This document shows, in pieces, positions 35,008 to 50,408 of a stretch of 64,000 bases of DNA (its first letter is position 1; each line of letters starts with the position of its first letter). Source of the DNA: Thiorhodovibrio frisius (lineage in GTDB: Bacteria > Pseudomonadota > Gammaproteobacteria > Chromatiales > Chromatiaceae); assembly GCF_033954835.1 (NCBI RefSeq), contig NZ_CP121471.1, positions 1,978,501 to 2,042,500 of the forward strand, written 5' to 3'. The translations under genes were made by a program, and so were the position numbers. The notes beneath the pieces were generated by a model. That model ran no database searches, was not told the origin of the DNA, and saw nothing but the letters and a program-made list of their open reading frames with translations.

Positions 35008-36659
35008 CGGGAGCCTCCGTGCTGCGCCAGCTGCGATCCGAGGCTGTCGGCATCGCGCGCTTGGTCGCGCGCGGAGCCACTGATGGCATCGGGGGTGATC
35101 TGTTGTTGGATGCGAGCGGCCTGCAATGCGTATTCAGCTTGCAGGGTGCTAATGCGCGCCTGCATCAGGGCATGGCGCAGTGCCAGTTCATGCTGCGCAG
35201 CTGGCTCGGAACTGGCCGGGTGACCAGGATGGCCAGTGTGAGGCTCGAGCAAATCGACCCCATGCCCGGTCAGAGAAAAGGGACGGCTTTCGCTTGAATG
35301 CGCCATGCCGCGCGATTTGATGATATCCAGTCGGCGGATGCGATACCCGTCAACATCTGTGGCTGTGAGTGCAATCCAGGTATCGATCAGCGAGGAGATG
35401 GCTACGTCGGTGCGCTCGGCCGCCTCGCCGCCCGTCGTCAGGCTGGTGAAAAAGCCGGTGATGCCTTCAAGCTTGAGATAGTCGAGCATGCGCATCAGCA
35501 TGGCTTTGACTTCGAGCAGTTGTTTGTATTCGGTGGACTCGAGAAAGCTGTTGAGTGGATCTAGTATCACAATCTGCGGCGCAAAGCTGGTGATGGCCTT
35601 ATGCATGAGCGCAAGGTGCATCTCCAGGCCGGTAAAGGACGGCCGGGTTGCGTGAATCTGAAGTTGGCCCTGCGCCATGCAGGGTGACAGATCAATGCCG
35701 ATGGATTCAAGATTGCGCTGGATCTGGCTGGCAGATTCTTCAAAGGCGAAGTAGAGCACGCGCTCGCCGCGCTCGCAGGCGGCGGAGGTGAAGTGACCGG
35801 AAAGGCTGGTTTTTCCAGTCCCGGCAGTGCCTGACAACAGTATTGAACTGCCGCGAAAAAAGCCCTGGCCGCCAAGCATCTCGTCGAGTCGCTCCACGCC
35901 GCTGGAAATTCGCTCGCGACTGGCCTCATGTGCCAGGGTCACCGAGGTGACGGGCAGAATGGAAATGCCATCGTCGTCGATCAGGAAGGGATAATCGTTG
36001 GTGCCATGACTGGAGCCACGATACTTCATCACCCTTAGCCGGCGGGTGGAGATGAGGTTGTTAAGCTCATGACTGAGCACGATGACGCAGTCAGAGACAT
36101 ACTCTTCAAGCCCGTGGCGCGTCAGGGCGCCGTCGCCGCGCTCTGCGGTGAGAATCACGGTGATGTCGCGCTCTTTGAGCCAGCGAAACAGCCGGTGCAG
36201 TTCGGCGCGCAGAATGCCCGGGTCGGGCAGGCTGGAAAACAGCCGCTCCAGGGTATCGAAAGCCACGCGCCGGGCGCCGACGCGAGCGATGGCATCGGCC
36301 AAGCGCAGGAAGAGCCCATCGAGATCGAAATCGCCGGTGGCCGCTGTCTGCTCCGGATCGATCATGACTTCATCGACAAACAGACGTTTTTCCGCCAGCA
36401 GGTGCGACAGATCAAAGCCAACCGAGGCGACATTGGCGCACAGCTCGGCCATGCTTTCCTCGAACGCCATAAAGACGCCAGGCTCGCCGTATTCGGTCGC
36501 GCCGCGAACCAGGAATTCCATGGCCAGCAGCGTCTTACCGCAGCCAGGACCACCACAGACCAGGGTCGGCCGACCGGCGGGAATGCCGCCACCGGTGATT
36601 TCATCCAGACCCTGGATGCCGGTTTTGGCTTTTTTGACGGTTGTTTTGGAGCAGGACAT
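35004..36659 (-). CDS. kaiC: KaiC family double-domain ATPase/kinase
   Basis: A 551-residue RecA-like tandem. CI has Walker A GGPGCGKT (36-43) and the AFEES catalytic glutamates; CII has SGTAGTGKTS (about 275-284) and another AFEES. The autophosphorylation segment reads TDVAISSLIDT near residue 421, so the Ser431/Thr432 pair of cyanobacterial KaiC appears as Ser-Ser and the Thr426 position is kept. KaiC in such KaiA-less bacteria acts as a timing or stress-adaptation protein. The operon order is kaiC, kaiB, PAS-GGDEF-EAL. The tail after about residue 490 is longer and less conserved. Confidence 0.93.
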   Translation of the reverse strand: MSCSKTTVKKAKTGIQGLDEITGGGIPAGRPTLVCGGPGCGKTLLAMEFLVRGATEYGEPGVFMAFEESMAELCANVASVGFDLSHLLAEKRLFVDEVMIDPEQTAATGDFDLDGLFLRLADAIARVGARRVAFDTLERLFSSLPDPGILRAELHRLFRWLKERDITVILTAERGDGALTRHGLEEYVSDCVIVLSHELNNLISTRRLRVMKYRGSSHGTNDYPFLIDDDGISILPVTSVTLAHEASRERISSGVERLDEMLGGQGFFRGSSILLSGTAGTGKTSLSGHFTSAACERGERVLYFAFEESASQIQRNLESIGIDLSPCMAQGQLQIHATRPSFTGLEMHLALMHKAITSFAPQIVILDPLNSFLESTEYKQLLEVKAMLMRMLDYLKLEGITGFFTSLTTGGEAAERTDVAISSLIDTWIALTATDVDGYRIRRLDIIKSRGMAHSSESRPFSLTGHGVDLLEPHTGHPGHPASSEPAAQHELALRHALMQARISTLQAEYALQAARIQQQITPDAISGSARDQARDADSLGSQLAQHGGSR

Positions 36660-36894
36660 GGTGGGCCGGGAACCTTCTGGGCAGCTAGCAAAATGATCGC
36701 TAGTTTACCACTCACTTCGGCTCAGGCTGCACCAGATCGATGCGGGGTCGATAGGGGGCGCTACGAATCGGAGGGAAAGTCTGCCGGCGGCCTGACTACA
36801 AGTCGGGCTGCCGACAGGCAGGAATTATTGAAGAATGCAGAATGGGCGGCCCAGGGTGTTTTCCGTCATCGAAAAGAACCGAGCGGGCGCGCAG

Positions 36895-36912
36895 GGGCGA
36901 ATTGCTTCGCCC
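36895..36912 (-). terminator. Hairpin downstream of sodB
   Basis: GGGCGAA and TTCGCCC form a perfect 7-bp stem with a 4-base loop, nine bases beyond the sodB stop. There is no clear U-run, so intrinsic termination is only plausible. Confidence 0.4.
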
Positions 36913-36921
36913 GTCAGATCG

Positions 36922-37503
36922 CTAGCCAGCGAAATTCTGACTCACAAAATCCCAGTGAATCTTGTCCCAAATGGCCTCAAGGTACTTCGGCCGCGCGTTG
37001 CGGTAGTCGATGTAGTAGGCATGCTCCCACACATCAACGGTTAGCAGGGCGGTCTTGCCTTCAGTCATGGGCGTGGCGGCGTTGGAGGTGTTCATGATCT
37101 CCACGCTGCCATCGGCGTTCTTCACCAGCCAGGTCCAGCCGGAGCCGAAATTGCCGGCTGCCGAGGCTGAGAACTGCTTTTTGAACTCATCGAAGCTGCC
37201 AAACTTGGCGTTGATCGCATCGGCCAGAGCGCCACTGGGTGCGCCGCCGCCGCTCGGGCTCAGGCAGTTCCAGTAGAAGCTGTGGTTCCACACCTGGGCG
37301 GCGTTGTTGAAGATGCCGCCCGAGGCTTTTTTGATGATGTCTTCGAGCCCGAGACTCTCGAATTCAGTGCCCTTGGTCAGGTTATTGAGGTTGGTGACGT
37401 AGGTCTGGTGATGCTTGCCGTAGTGAAAATCGATCGTCTCGGCCGAAATGACGGGTTCGAGGGCGTTCTTCTCGTAGGGCAGGGCGGGGAGTTCGTGTGC
37501 CAT
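36922..37503 (-). CDS. sodB: Iron superoxide dismutase
   Basis: A 193-residue cytoplasmic enzyme that converts superoxide to hydrogen peroxide and oxygen. Metal ligands are visible in [17 protein letters not shown], and [17 protein letters not shown]-like NFGSGWTWL and AAQVWNH fit the iron rather than manganese group. The ATG at 37503 is chosen because it gives the standard N-terminus [10 protein letters not shown] and has GGAGG (37510-37514) just upstream; the frame continues 30 codons further up without family resemblance. Confidence 0.95.
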   Translation of the reverse strand: MAHELPALPYEKNALEPVISAETIDFHYGKHHQTYVTNLNNLTKGTEFESLGLEDIIKKASGGIFNNAAQVWNHSFYWNCLSPSGGGAPSGALADAINAKFGSFDEFKKQFSASAAGNFGSGWTWLVKNADGSVEIMNTSNAATPMTEGKTALLTVDVWEHAYYIDYRNARPKYLEAIWDKIHWDFVSQNFAG

Positions 37504-37783
37504 GATGGACCTCCAAAGTCGGTGTCGGACAGGGATGGATAAGTTGAGTTCAAAAGGTATGCATCGACTTTGGGAACTCAAGGGGGGCTTCACGGCGGCA
37601 TTCCTGCCGCAGTGCCCCTGGGAGCGCTACCTGGCCCAAAACAGAAAACGTATTTGCTACAGAGAGGCACGAAATGTGACGCAACAGTCTGAGCGACAGG
37701 CGGTCACTTTTCTGATTGCGATAGCCGAGGGATGCGCGCTTTGGGTTTAAGATAGTGGTCTTCTGTTGGCTCTCATGTTCTAA

Positions 37784-42030
<4,247 letters not shown>

Positions 42031-42166
42031 GCAGACAAAGGGTCATTCCGTTAAGTAGGGATTTGGCGGTCAGCTTCTAGCCCAATTGGAGCTGTTTTGT
42101 AAAATTTGTTTGATTCGGTGCGTGAAGCCGAAATGCAGGCGAATCAAGTCGCCTCTGCCTTGTTAA

Positions 42167-43516
<1,350 letters not shown>

Positions 43517-43546
43517 CGTGGTGCGGATCGGAACACAGCGCGCGCT

Positions 43547-43876
43547 ATGACTTCGATACGCTGGCTGGTGCTGGTTCTGCTTGCCTTGTTCGGGCTGCTG
43601 CAATACCGCCTGTGGGTGGGGGAGGGCAGTCTGGCGCAATTGCATACGCTAAAGGGGCAGATTGGCGAGCAGCAGGTGGAACTTGATCGCCTGCGCGCGC
43701 GCAATCAGGCGCTGATTGCCGAAGTGGAAAGTCTGAAAACCGGCTTGGCGGCTATTGAAGAGCGCGCCCGTTTCGATCTCGGCATGATCCAGGACGGCGA
43801 GCTGTTTCTGCAGATCATCGAGAAGTCGGCCGCCGAGCGCGCGCGCCGTCGCGCCGAGCCGGCGGGGGAGCACTGA
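43547..43876 (+). CDS. ftsB: Cell division protein FtsB
   Basis: A 109-residue bitopic membrane protein: short cytoplasmic N-terminus, one helix (about residues 6-22), then a leucine-zipper-like coiled coil (about 30-70) and the RFDLGMIQDGE segment of the DivIC/FtsB family. It joins FtsL and FtsQ in the divisome. It overlaps ispD by one base and follows eno, as in most gammaproteobacteria. Confidence 0.93.
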   Translation: MTSIRWLVLVLLALFGLLQYRLWVGEGSLAQLHTLKGQIGEQQVELDRLRARNQALIAEVESLKTGLAAIEERARFDLGMIQDGELFLQIIEKSAAERARRRAEPAGEH

Positions 43877-44706
43877 TGGCATCAGTGGGCCAGACGGCCC
43901 GGCAGTCGGCTCAGGTGGCCGCTGCCTGCTGGGTACTCATCCCGGCAGCCGGCGTCGGCCGACGTTTCGGCGCCGCCCGGCCCAAGCAGTATCTGGAACT
44001 CGATGGGCGCCGGGTAATCGACCGCGCGCTTGACTGCTTTCTGGAACATTCCGGCATTCGCGGTTGCGTGGTGGTGCTGCATCCGGATGATCCCTATTGG
44101 CCAGAAGGTCCCCATGCGGATCATCCCGGCGTGCTGCGCGCCGATGGCGGAGCGGAACGCTGTCACTCGGTGCGCAATGGGCTGGACGCGCTGGCGGCAG
44201 TGGCTGATGAACAGGACTGGGTGCTGGTGCACGATGCCGCCCGGCCCTGTTTGAGGCGCGCGGACTTGGACAGCTTGTTGGCGGTGCTGGTGAGAGAACC
44301 CGTGGGCGCGCTGCTTGCGGTGCCGGTGCACGACACCGTCAAGCGCGCCAACCCTGAACCAGCTGCCAATGCGGCGGCACCAGGGGCAGTTCTGACTGCG
44401 GATGTTCTGCCGCGAACTGTGTCGGTCGCCGAGACAGTGCCGCGCGCTGACCTCTGGCGCGCCTTCACGCCCCAGGCCTTCCGGCTCGGGCAGCTGAGAC
44501 AGGCGCTGGACTTCGCCTTTGCCCATGATCAACTGGTGACCGACGATGCCAGCGCCATCGAGCTGCTCGGACTGAGCCCACGCCTGGTGGAAGGCCACAG
44601 CGATAATATCAAAATCACGCGCCCCGAGGATCTGGACCTGGCGCGCTTTTATCTCTCGCAACAGGCTGAACAAGCCAAACAGACACAACCGGAGTCGGCA
44701 TGCTGA
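43876..44706 (+). CDS. ispD: 2-C-methyl-D-erythritol 4-phosphate cytidylyltransferase
   Basis: It catalyses the CTP-dependent third step of the MEP isoprenoid pathway. IPAAGVGRRFGAARPKQY is the nucleotide-binding loop, VHDAARP and TDDASAIE are further family motifs, and HSDNIKIT the C-terminal one. At 276 residues it exceeds the usual 230-240 because of an N-terminal extension and a roughly 20-residue Ala/Pro-rich insertion after VHDTVKR. Its end overlaps ispF by seven bases. Confidence 0.94.
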   Translation: MASVGQTARQSAQVAAACWVLIPAAGVGRRFGAARPKQYLELDGRRVIDRALDCFLEHSGIRGCVVVLHPDDPYWPEGPHADHPGVLRADGGAERCHSVRNGLDALAAVADEQDWVLVHDAARPCLRRADLDSLLAVLVREPVGALLAVPVHDTVKRANPEPAANAAAPGAVLTADVLPRTVSVAETVPRADLWRAFTPQAFRLGQLRQALDFAFAHDQLVTDDASAIELLGLSPRLVEGHSDNIKITRPEDLDLARFYLSQQAEQAKQTQPESAC

Positions 44707-45188
44707 TCGGGCAGGGAATTGACGTGCATCGTTTCGCCTCGGGGCGGCGACTGGTGTTGGCCGGGGTCGAGGTCGCGCACGAATTCGGGCTTGAGGCCCA
44801 TTCCGATGGCGATGTAGTAATTCACGCCCTGTGCGATGCCCTGCTCGGCGCTGGCGGCTTCGGCGACATCGGGCATCATTTCCCGGACAATGATCCGGCC
44901 TTCAAGGATATCGACAGCCGCGTGCTGCTGCGCCGGGTGATGGAAACGCTGGCAACGCAGCAACTGTCCCTGGTCAATGCCGACCTGACCATCGTCGCTC
45001 AGGCGCCCAAGCTCGCCCCGCATATCGCGGCGATGCGCGCCTGCCTGGCCGGTGACATGGGCTGCCCTCCGGCACGGGTCAACATCAAGGCCACCACCAG
45101 CGAGCGGTTGGGTTTCACCGGGCGTGGGGAGGGCATTGCGACTTTCGCCGTGGTGTTGCTTGAGCATCCACCGGGCTTTCTGGACTGA
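44700..45188 (+). CDS. ispF: 2-C-methyl-D-erythritol 2,4-cyclodiphosphate synthase
   Basis: A 162-residue enzyme of the MEP pathway that cyclises the IspE product with release of CMP. The metal ligands are in GIDVHRF and in the AHSDGDVVIHALCDALLGA loop; FPDNDP and TSERLGFTGRGEGI complete the family set. It directly follows and overlaps ispD. Confidence 0.96.
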   Translation: MLIGQGIDVHRFASGRRLVLAGVEVAHEFGLEAHSDGDVVIHALCDALLGAGGFGDIGHHFPDNDPAFKDIDSRVLLRRVMETLATQQLSLVNADLTIVAQAPKLAPHIAAMRACLAGDMGCPPARVNIKATTSERLGFTGRGEGIATFAVVLLEHPPGFLD

Positions 45189-45200
45189 GTTCCGGTTGTC

Positions 45201-46319
45201 ATGCGCGGCATGGAAAGCCCGGCCATTTCTGCTGAGCTCACGCGCCTTATCGGCTTTGAGCATCTGCCGCGCGCGCATGGTCCAGCGCTGATCCATGGGC
45301 GGCTGCGTGCCGAGCCCGAGGACTTTGCCGTCGCCGAGACCTTGAGTTTCGAGCCGGACGATCAGGGCTCGCACTGGCTGCTACAGGTTCGCAAGACAGG
45401 CGCCAATACCGAGTGGGTGGCGCGGCGCCTGGCCGCGCTGTCCGGCGTGGCGGTGCGCGACATCGGCTATGCCGGCCTCAAAGATCGCCAGGCGGTGGCG
45501 ACTCAGTGGTTTTCGCTGCCCCTGGGCGAGGGGCCGGCGCCAGACTGGTCGCCGCTCGTCGCCGAGGGGGTCGAAGTGCTGGATTGCCGCCGTCATGGCC
45601 GCAAGCTGCGGCGTGGAGCCGTCGCCTGGAACAGCTTCGAGCTGCGCCTGCGCGAGTTGTCCGGCAATCTCGATGCCCTGCCGGCGCGTCTGTCCGCTAT
45701 GGCATCTCAGGGCGTGCCAAACTATTTCGGCCCCCAGCGCTTTGGCCGTGATGGGGGCAATCTGGCGCGTGCCCATGGTCTGCTAACCGGTCACTCGGGT
45801 GGCGGTCGGCGCCTGTCGCGGCATCAGCGTGGTCTGCTCTTGTCAGCCGCGCGCTCGGCGTTGTTCAATCAGGTACTGGCGCGGCGGGTGGAGCTTGGGT
45901 CCTGGAATCGGGCACTACCTGGCGAGCGGCTGCAGCTGGCGGGAAGCCATTCGCATTTTCTGGCTGAGGTGATTGATGACAGCATCGCCGGGCGGGTGGC
46001 GAGCGGGGATTTGTCGCCCACCGGGCCGCTGTGCGGGACGGGCGAGTCTCTTGTTGGGGGCGAGCTGGCCGCGCTAGAAACCGAGGCTTTGGTGCCCTGG
46101 GCGGGCTGGATCGAGGGCCTTGGCCGCGCGGGTTTGCGTGCTGAACGACGCGCGCTGATTCTGCGCCCACAGGATTTGTGCTGGGAGATGGAGGAGGGGG
46201 CTTGCCTGCTGTTGAGGTTCCGCCTGCCGGCGGGTGCTTATGCGACCTCGGTGGTGCGCGAGTTGGGTGATTGGTTGGAGCCGGCAAGCGGCAGAATCGA
46301 CGCTGCCAGTGCTCCGTGA
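45201..46319 (+). CDS. truD: tRNA pseudouridine(13) synthase
   Basis: A 372-residue enzyme modifying U13 of tRNA-Glu. The catalytic aspartate lies in GYAGLKDRQAVATQW and PNYFGPQRFGRDGGNL is the second family signature. GAYATSVVRELGDW closes the protein. It starts 13 bases behind ispF, as usual in the ispDF-truD cluster. An ATG at 45210 is an alternative start. Confidence 0.95.
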   Translation: MRGMESPAISAELTRLIGFEHLPRAHGPALIHGRLRAEPEDFAVAETLSFEPDDQGSHWLLQVRKTGANTEWVARRLAALSGVAVRDIGYAGLKDRQAVATQWFSLPLGEGPAPDWSPLVAEGVEVLDCRRHGRKLRRGAVAWNSFELRLRELSGNLDALPARLSAMASQGVPNYFGPQRFGRDGGNLARAHGLLTGHSGGGRRLSRHQRGLLLSAARSALFNQVLARRVELGSWNRALPGERLQLAGSHSHFLAEVIDDSIAGRVASGDLSPTGPLCGTGESLVGGELAALETEALVPWAGWIEGLGRAGLRAERRALILRPQDLCWEMEEGACLLLRFRLPAGAYATSVVRELGDWLEPASGRIDAASAP

Positions 46320-46395
46320 CGGTGCAATCCGGACGGTTGGACCTTAACCGTGAATTTCATGGATTTAGTTGCCGGGGTGGCCGGGTCTATGAGCC

Positions 46396-46959
46396 TTAGT
46401 GTGTGCCGTCCCGCCTGCGGCGGCGCTGGGCTTTGTCCGGGTTGCGCAGCAGCACATAGAGCGCGCCCGTGCCGCCATCGTGGCGCGGGGCGGAGCAGAA
46501 GGCGAGTACCTCGGTGCGCAGCCGCAGCCAGTAGTTGAGTTTGCGTTTGAGCACTGGCGGGCGGTCGGGTGAGCGCGCGCCCTTGCCGTGAATAATCCGG
46601 GCGCAGCGCACGCGCCGGGCGCGGCAGTCGGCGAGGAATTCGCGCAGCGTTGCTTGGGCGTGGGCGGCGGTGAGGCCATGCAGATCGAGTTCGAGATCGA
46701 CTGCGATGCGCCCGCGTTGCAACTCGCCAAGCACCCGGTGCTGCACGCCGGGCTGGGCGTAAAGCAGGTACTCGGGGGTGTCGATTTCATGTTCCGACAG
46801 CCGGCGTTCCTCGGTCTCGTCAGCCTCTGGCGGGCGCGGTCGTGGAATGGGGGGCGGGCGTTCCCGATAGGGCACGGGAGCTTCAATTGCGAGCGGCTGG
46901 GCATCATCAACGGCTTGCCGAAAAAGCTCGAAATCAGACTCTTGAACGGTTTTTTTCAT
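46396..46959 (-). CDS. Smr domain protein (SmrB/YfcN-like)
   Basis: A 187-residue protein with a charged N-terminus and a C-terminal Smr domain (DLHGLT, HGKG, RHDGGTGALYVLL). Smr-domain proteins are nucleases; the SmrB group cleaves mRNA at collided ribosomes, but this activity is inferred from the family. The start at MKKTVQESDFELF (46959) gives the usual length; the frame extends 41 codons upstream into repeat-bearing sequence. It is oriented against truD and surE. Confidence 0.88.
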   Translation of the reverse strand: MKKTVQESDFELFRQAVDDAQPLAIEAPVPYRERPPPIPRPRPPEADETEERRLSEHEIDTPEYLLYAQPGVQHRVLGELQRGRIAVDLELDLHGLTAAHAQATLREFLADCRARRVRCARIIHGKGARSPDRPPVLKRKLNYWLRLRTEVLAFCSAPRHDGGTGALYVLLRNPDKAQRRRRRDGTH

Positions 46960-47030
46960 CTGATGTGTGATAGATTGATGCTCAAGCCTGGGGCAGTATA
47001 GCAAGGGGTGCGGCAATGGCTTGGCGCCCT

Positions 47031-47211
47031 TTATGCCGAACCCCTTTGAGATTTCGGCTCGTTTTGGGCCGGGTGACGGCAACAGGGGGCGCCGTGAATA
47101 CCTCCCTGTAGGCTTCCCGGCGGCATCCCTGATCTAATCAAGGGCCGCCGAGACTCCCGTGGCCGTCACCCGACCCAAAAACAGAAAACCATTAGTTTTC
47201 GATTGGTATAC
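47031..47211. repeat. Dispersed palindromic intergenic repeat, copy A
   Basis: It lies between the divergent smr and surE genes. The outer arms are TTTTGGGCCGGGTGACGG and CCGTCACCCGACCCAAAA, with a second inner pair around GCCGTGAATACCTCCCTGTAGGC. The right edge is GGTATAC and the left edge a degenerate TTATGCC. It shares long near-identical stretches with the copies at 59938 and 62577. Confidence 0.8.
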
Positions 47212-47336
47212 CCTGAATCACAAGTGACTCATCGGCAGGGATAGCGCTGCATCATGAACCTTGAGGTTGAAACGACAGATTCATCTTCCGCAGTGGCGCC
47301 GCGCCATGCGCCTGGGCTTGCAGATGGGTGGCATCC

Positions 47337-48182
47337 ATGAATATCCTTCTCAGTAACGATGATGGCTACCGGTCCCCCGGGCTGCACGCGCTCGCCGGGG
47401 CGCTGTCGCGTTACGCGAGTGTGACTGTGGTAGCGCCCGACCGGGATCGCAGCGGGGCCAGTCATTCGCTCACGCTCGACACCCCGGTTCGCGCCGAGCG
47501 GGTCGAGCCCGGCCTGTATCGTGTGTTTGGCACCCCGACCGACTGCGTGCATTTGGCGCTTTCGGGTCTCCTCGAGTCTGGATCAGATTTTCCGCCAGAT
47601 CCGGCGCCGGATCTGGTCGTTGCCGGGATCAATCACGGGCCGAATCTTGGCGACGATGTGATCTACTCAGGCACAGTGGCGGCCGCAACCGAGGGTCGTT
47701 TTCTTGGCCTGCCGGCGGTGGCGGTCTCGAGCAGCGCCTTCGAGCCCCGACATTTGGATACGGCTGCTGAGATTGCTGCGCGCCTGGTCGCGCGCCTCGG
47801 TGAGTCGGACTGGGGCACAAGCGCCGCACAAGCGACTGCCAAGCGAAACATAGAACTGCCAGAACAATGGCAAGCCGCGCTCTTTCAAGGACAGATGATT
47901 CTCAACCTGAACATTCCCGACCTTCCCGCCACCGAGATCAATGGCCTGCGTGCCACCCGGCTGGGCAATAGGCACAAGTCGGAGCCCATGATCCGCGCCG
48001 AGGACCCGCGTGGCCGGCCTGTCTATTGGGTGGGTCCGCCCGGACCGGAGCAGGACGCTGGCGAGGGAACCGATTTTGCCGCAGTGCGCGATGGCTACAT
48101 CTCGGTCACGCCGCTACAGGTGGATCTCACCCGCCATAGTGCCGTGGCTGCGCTGGACGCCTGGCTGGAGGGTCTGCGGTGA
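47337..48182 (+). CDS. surE: 5'/3'-nucleotidase SurE
   Basis: A stress-survival phosphatase acting on nucleoside monophosphates. The N-terminal NDDG metal site, [20 protein letters not shown] and [16 protein letters not shown] motifs are present. The ATG at 47337 gives the normal N-terminus [10 protein letters not shown]. At 281 residues it is about 30 longer than typical, with insertions near residue 80 and 165-185. Its stop overlaps the pcm GTG. Confidence 0.95.
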   Translation: MNILLSNDDGYRSPGLHALAGALSRYASVTVVAPDRDRSGASHSLTLDTPVRAERVEPGLYRVFGTPTDCVHLALSGLLESGSDFPPDPAPDLVVAGINHGPNLGDDVIYSGTVAAATEGRFLGLPAVAVSSSAFEPRHLDTAAEIAARLVARLGESDWGTSAAQATAKRNIELPEQWQAALFQGQMILNLNIPDLPATEINGLRATRLGNRHKSEPMIRAEDPRGRPVYWVGPPGPEQDAGEGTDFAAVRDGYISVTPLQVDLTRHSAVAALDAWLEGLR

Positions 48183-48850
48183 TCGAGCCCCAAAAGAACC
48201 CGGCCTTTGAGCGCGAACCCCTTGCGCTGCGCGGGCGGGATCGTCTGCTGGCCCGGCTGGAAGAAGACGGCATTCGCAACCAGCAAGTCTTGGAGACTCT
48301 GGCCGGGATTCCCCGGCATCTGTTCATCGACGAGGCCCTAGGCACCCGCGCCTACGAGGACTCGGCCCTGCCCATCGGCCATGGTCAGACCATTTCCCAG
48401 CCCTATATCGTTGCGCGGATGACCGAACTGTTGCTGGAATCCGGTCCCTGCTCCACAGTGCTGGAGATTGGCACCGGGTCGGGTTTTCAGACCGCCGTGC
48501 TGGCGATGCTGGTGCGCCGGGTCTACACAATTGAGCGGCTCGCCGCCCTCTGGGGTCTTGCCGAACCGCGGCTACAGACGCTGAAATTGCGTAATGTGCG
48601 CTATCGCCATGGCGATGGTCGCCTCGGCTGGCCGGAAATGGCGCCTTTTGATGGCATCCTTATCACTGCCGCTTCCGAGGGTATCCCCCGATGCCTGGCC
48701 GAGCAACTCTCTCCCGGCGGCTCGATGTTGCTGCCGTTGGTCGTGGGCTCGCAGCAGCGACTGGTGCGCCTGACCCGGACTCGTACCGGCTTCCGGCACG
48801 AAGATCTGGAGCCGGTCATGTTCGTCCCGTTACTCGGAGGAGTTGGCTGA
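48179..48850 (+). CDS. pcm: Protein-L-isoaspartate O-methyltransferase
   Basis: A 223-residue SAM-dependent repair enzyme that methylates isoaspartyl residues. [19 protein letters not shown] and the SAM loop [15 protein letters not shown] are diagnostic. It starts with GTG inside the surE stop and ends overlapping the yqaA ATG by one base, so surE, pcm and yqaA are coupled. Confidence 0.95.
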   Translation: MIEPQKNPAFEREPLALRGRDRLLARLEEDGIRNQQVLETLAGIPRHLFIDEALGTRAYEDSALPIGHGQTISQPYIVARMTELLLESGPCSTVLEIGTGSGFQTAVLAMLVRRVYTIERLAALWGLAEPRLQTLKLRNVRYRHGDGRLGWPEMAPFDGILITAASEGIPRCLAEQLSPGGSMLLPLVVGSQQRLVRLTRTRTGFRHEDLEPVMFVPLLGGVG

Positions 48851-49434
48851 TGCGGCTGTTTTCAGCGCTTTACACCCGGGTCATGCGTTGGTCGGAGCAT
48901 CGGCACGCGCCCTGGTACCTTGGCGCCTTGAGCTTCTCGGAGTCGTCTTTCTTCCCGATACCGCCGGATGTGATGCTGGCACCCATGTGCCTGACGCGCC
49001 CGCAACGTGCCTGGTGGTTTGCGGGTTTGACCACCCTGGCCTCGGTTGCTGGCGGTTTGCTCGGCTATCTGATCGGCCGCCTGGCCTTCGATCTGGTCGA
49101 GCCCATTGTCGGCCCGGGCGGCCATTATGCCGAGGCCTTCGGGCAGGCGCAGGACTGGTTCGAGCACTGGGGTATTTGGGCGGTGTTTTTGGCCGGCTTC
49201 TCGCCCATTCCCTATAAGGTGTTTACCATCACGGCAGGCGTTGTGGGCATGGCCTTGGTTCCATTCGCCATCGCCTCGGCCATTGGGCGCGGTCTGCGGT
49301 TTTTCATGGTTGCGGCGCTGATGGTCTGGGGTGGCGCGCCGATGGAAGCGCAGTTGCGCCGTTACGTTGACTGGATTGGCTGGTTGGTGGTTGTGGCTAT
49401 TGGGCTCTTTGTGCTCATCAAGGTAATTCTCTAA
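48850..49434 (+). CDS. YqaA family (DedA-like) membrane protein
   Basis: A 194-residue inner-membrane protein with about five helices. ESSFFPIPPDVMLAPM and GFSPIPYKVFTITAG are the YqaA signatures. The function is unknown; it belongs to the DedA/VTT superfamily of putative lipid transporters. GGAGG lies about ten bases ahead of the ATG, and the position between pcm and nlpD is common. Confidence 0.9.
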   Translation: MRLFSALYTRVMRWSEHRHAPWYLGALSFSESSFFPIPPDVMLAPMCLTRPQRAWWFAGLTTLASVAGGLLGYLIGRLAFDLVEPIVGPGGHYAEAFGQAQDWFEHWGIWAVFLAGFSPIPYKVFTITAGVVGMALVPFAIASAIGRGLRFFMVAALMVWGGAPMEAQLRRYVDWIGWLVVVAIGLFVLIKVIL

Positions 49435-49444
49435 GGTTTGACTC

Positions 49445-50329
49445 ATGGTGTTGGCTGCTGATATCAGTCGCAGGGACAGATGGCTAGCCAGATCGGCGGG
49501 CGTCGGCCATGGGCGCAGCCGGGTGATGGCCGTGAACTGGCGCGCGGGTCTGACATGCATCGCGCTGGTGCTGGTTGCATTTATTGCCGGTTGCAGTGGC
49601 GGTGGCGTGCTGGCTCCGGTGGAAAGCCGGGATGGTTACGGCCCCGCACCGCGCGGCTATTACCGCGTTCTGCGTGGCGATACGCTCACGGGCATTTCCA
49701 GGCGCACCGGGCATTCGGTTTCGACGCTCGCGGCCTGGAACGATCTCGGGCCGCCGTACCGGATTCATGCCGGGAGCTTATTGCGGGTAGGGCCCACGCG
49801 CGCGCAGCGCGGGCGGCCCGCGACAATCGCGGCAGGAAGTGGTCGGGCCGAAAGGCCGAGTGCTGCGCGATCGGACGAAAAGCCGCAGACAGCGTCAACG
49901 GCATCCCAATCATCATCAACAAAGGCTACTGCGGCTGGCAGTGCCGCACGTTCTAGCGGCGTGACCTGGCAATGGCCGGTCAATGGCGCGGTTGAGCAGA
50001 GCTACCGGGCTGGTGATCGCAGTCGCCAGGGTATCCGCATCGCGACATCGCCGGGCGCCAAGATTGGCGCTGCTGCCAAGGGCAGCGTGGTCTATAGCGG
50101 CAGCGGACTCAAAGGCTATGGCAATCTTGTCATCATCAAGCACAATGACCACTTCTTGAGCGTCTATGGCTTCAATCGTCAGCTTCTTGCCAAGCAGGGT
50201 GATCGGGTCCGTGCCGGTCAGGTCATCGCGGAGGCCGGTCAGGCGCCAAATGGCAAGTATCTGCTGCACTTTGAAATTCGCCGTGATGGCGCCACTGTTG
50301 ATCCGCTCGGCTATTTGCCGAAACGCTAA
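49445..50329 (+). CDS. nlpD: Murein hydrolase activator NlpD
   Basis: An outer-membrane lipoprotein with lipobox FIAGC, a LysM domain (about residues 72-117) binding peptidoglycan, a Ser/Thr/Ala linker and a C-terminal M23-like domain. The M23 active site is degenerate (RQGIRIA has no zinc histidine), typical of NlpD, which activates the amidase AmiC instead of cutting itself. AAGG precedes the ATG at 49445; a start at 49526 would give a more normal signal peptide. The rpoS promoter commonly lies inside this gene. Confidence 0.92.
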   Translation: MVLAADISRRDRWLARSAGVGHGRSRVMAVNWRAGLTCIALVLVAFIAGCSGGGVLAPVESRDGYGPAPRGYYRVLRGDTLTGISRRTGHSVSTLAAWNDLGPPYRIHAGSLLRVGPTRAQRGRPATIAAGSGRAERPSAARSDEKPQTASTASQSSSTKATAAGSAARSSGVTWQWPVNGAVEQSYRAGDRSRQGIRIATSPGAKIGAAAKGSVVYSGSGLKGYGNLVIIKHNDHFLSVYGFNRQLLAKQGDRVRAGQVIAEAGQAPNGKYLLHFEIRRDGATVDPLGYLPKR

Positions 50330-50408
50330 CGAAGAATCGCGCGCATGATGTTTTTGGTGTCTAGCCTGGCAGCCCCTTCGATGACCGTGGCGAGCGTGGG
50401 AGGCACCC

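Noticed and set aside
34678-36659. A kaiA gene near kaiBC
   Set aside because: Neither flank encodes a KaiA-like protein; the neighbours are PAS-GGDEF-EAL and sodB.
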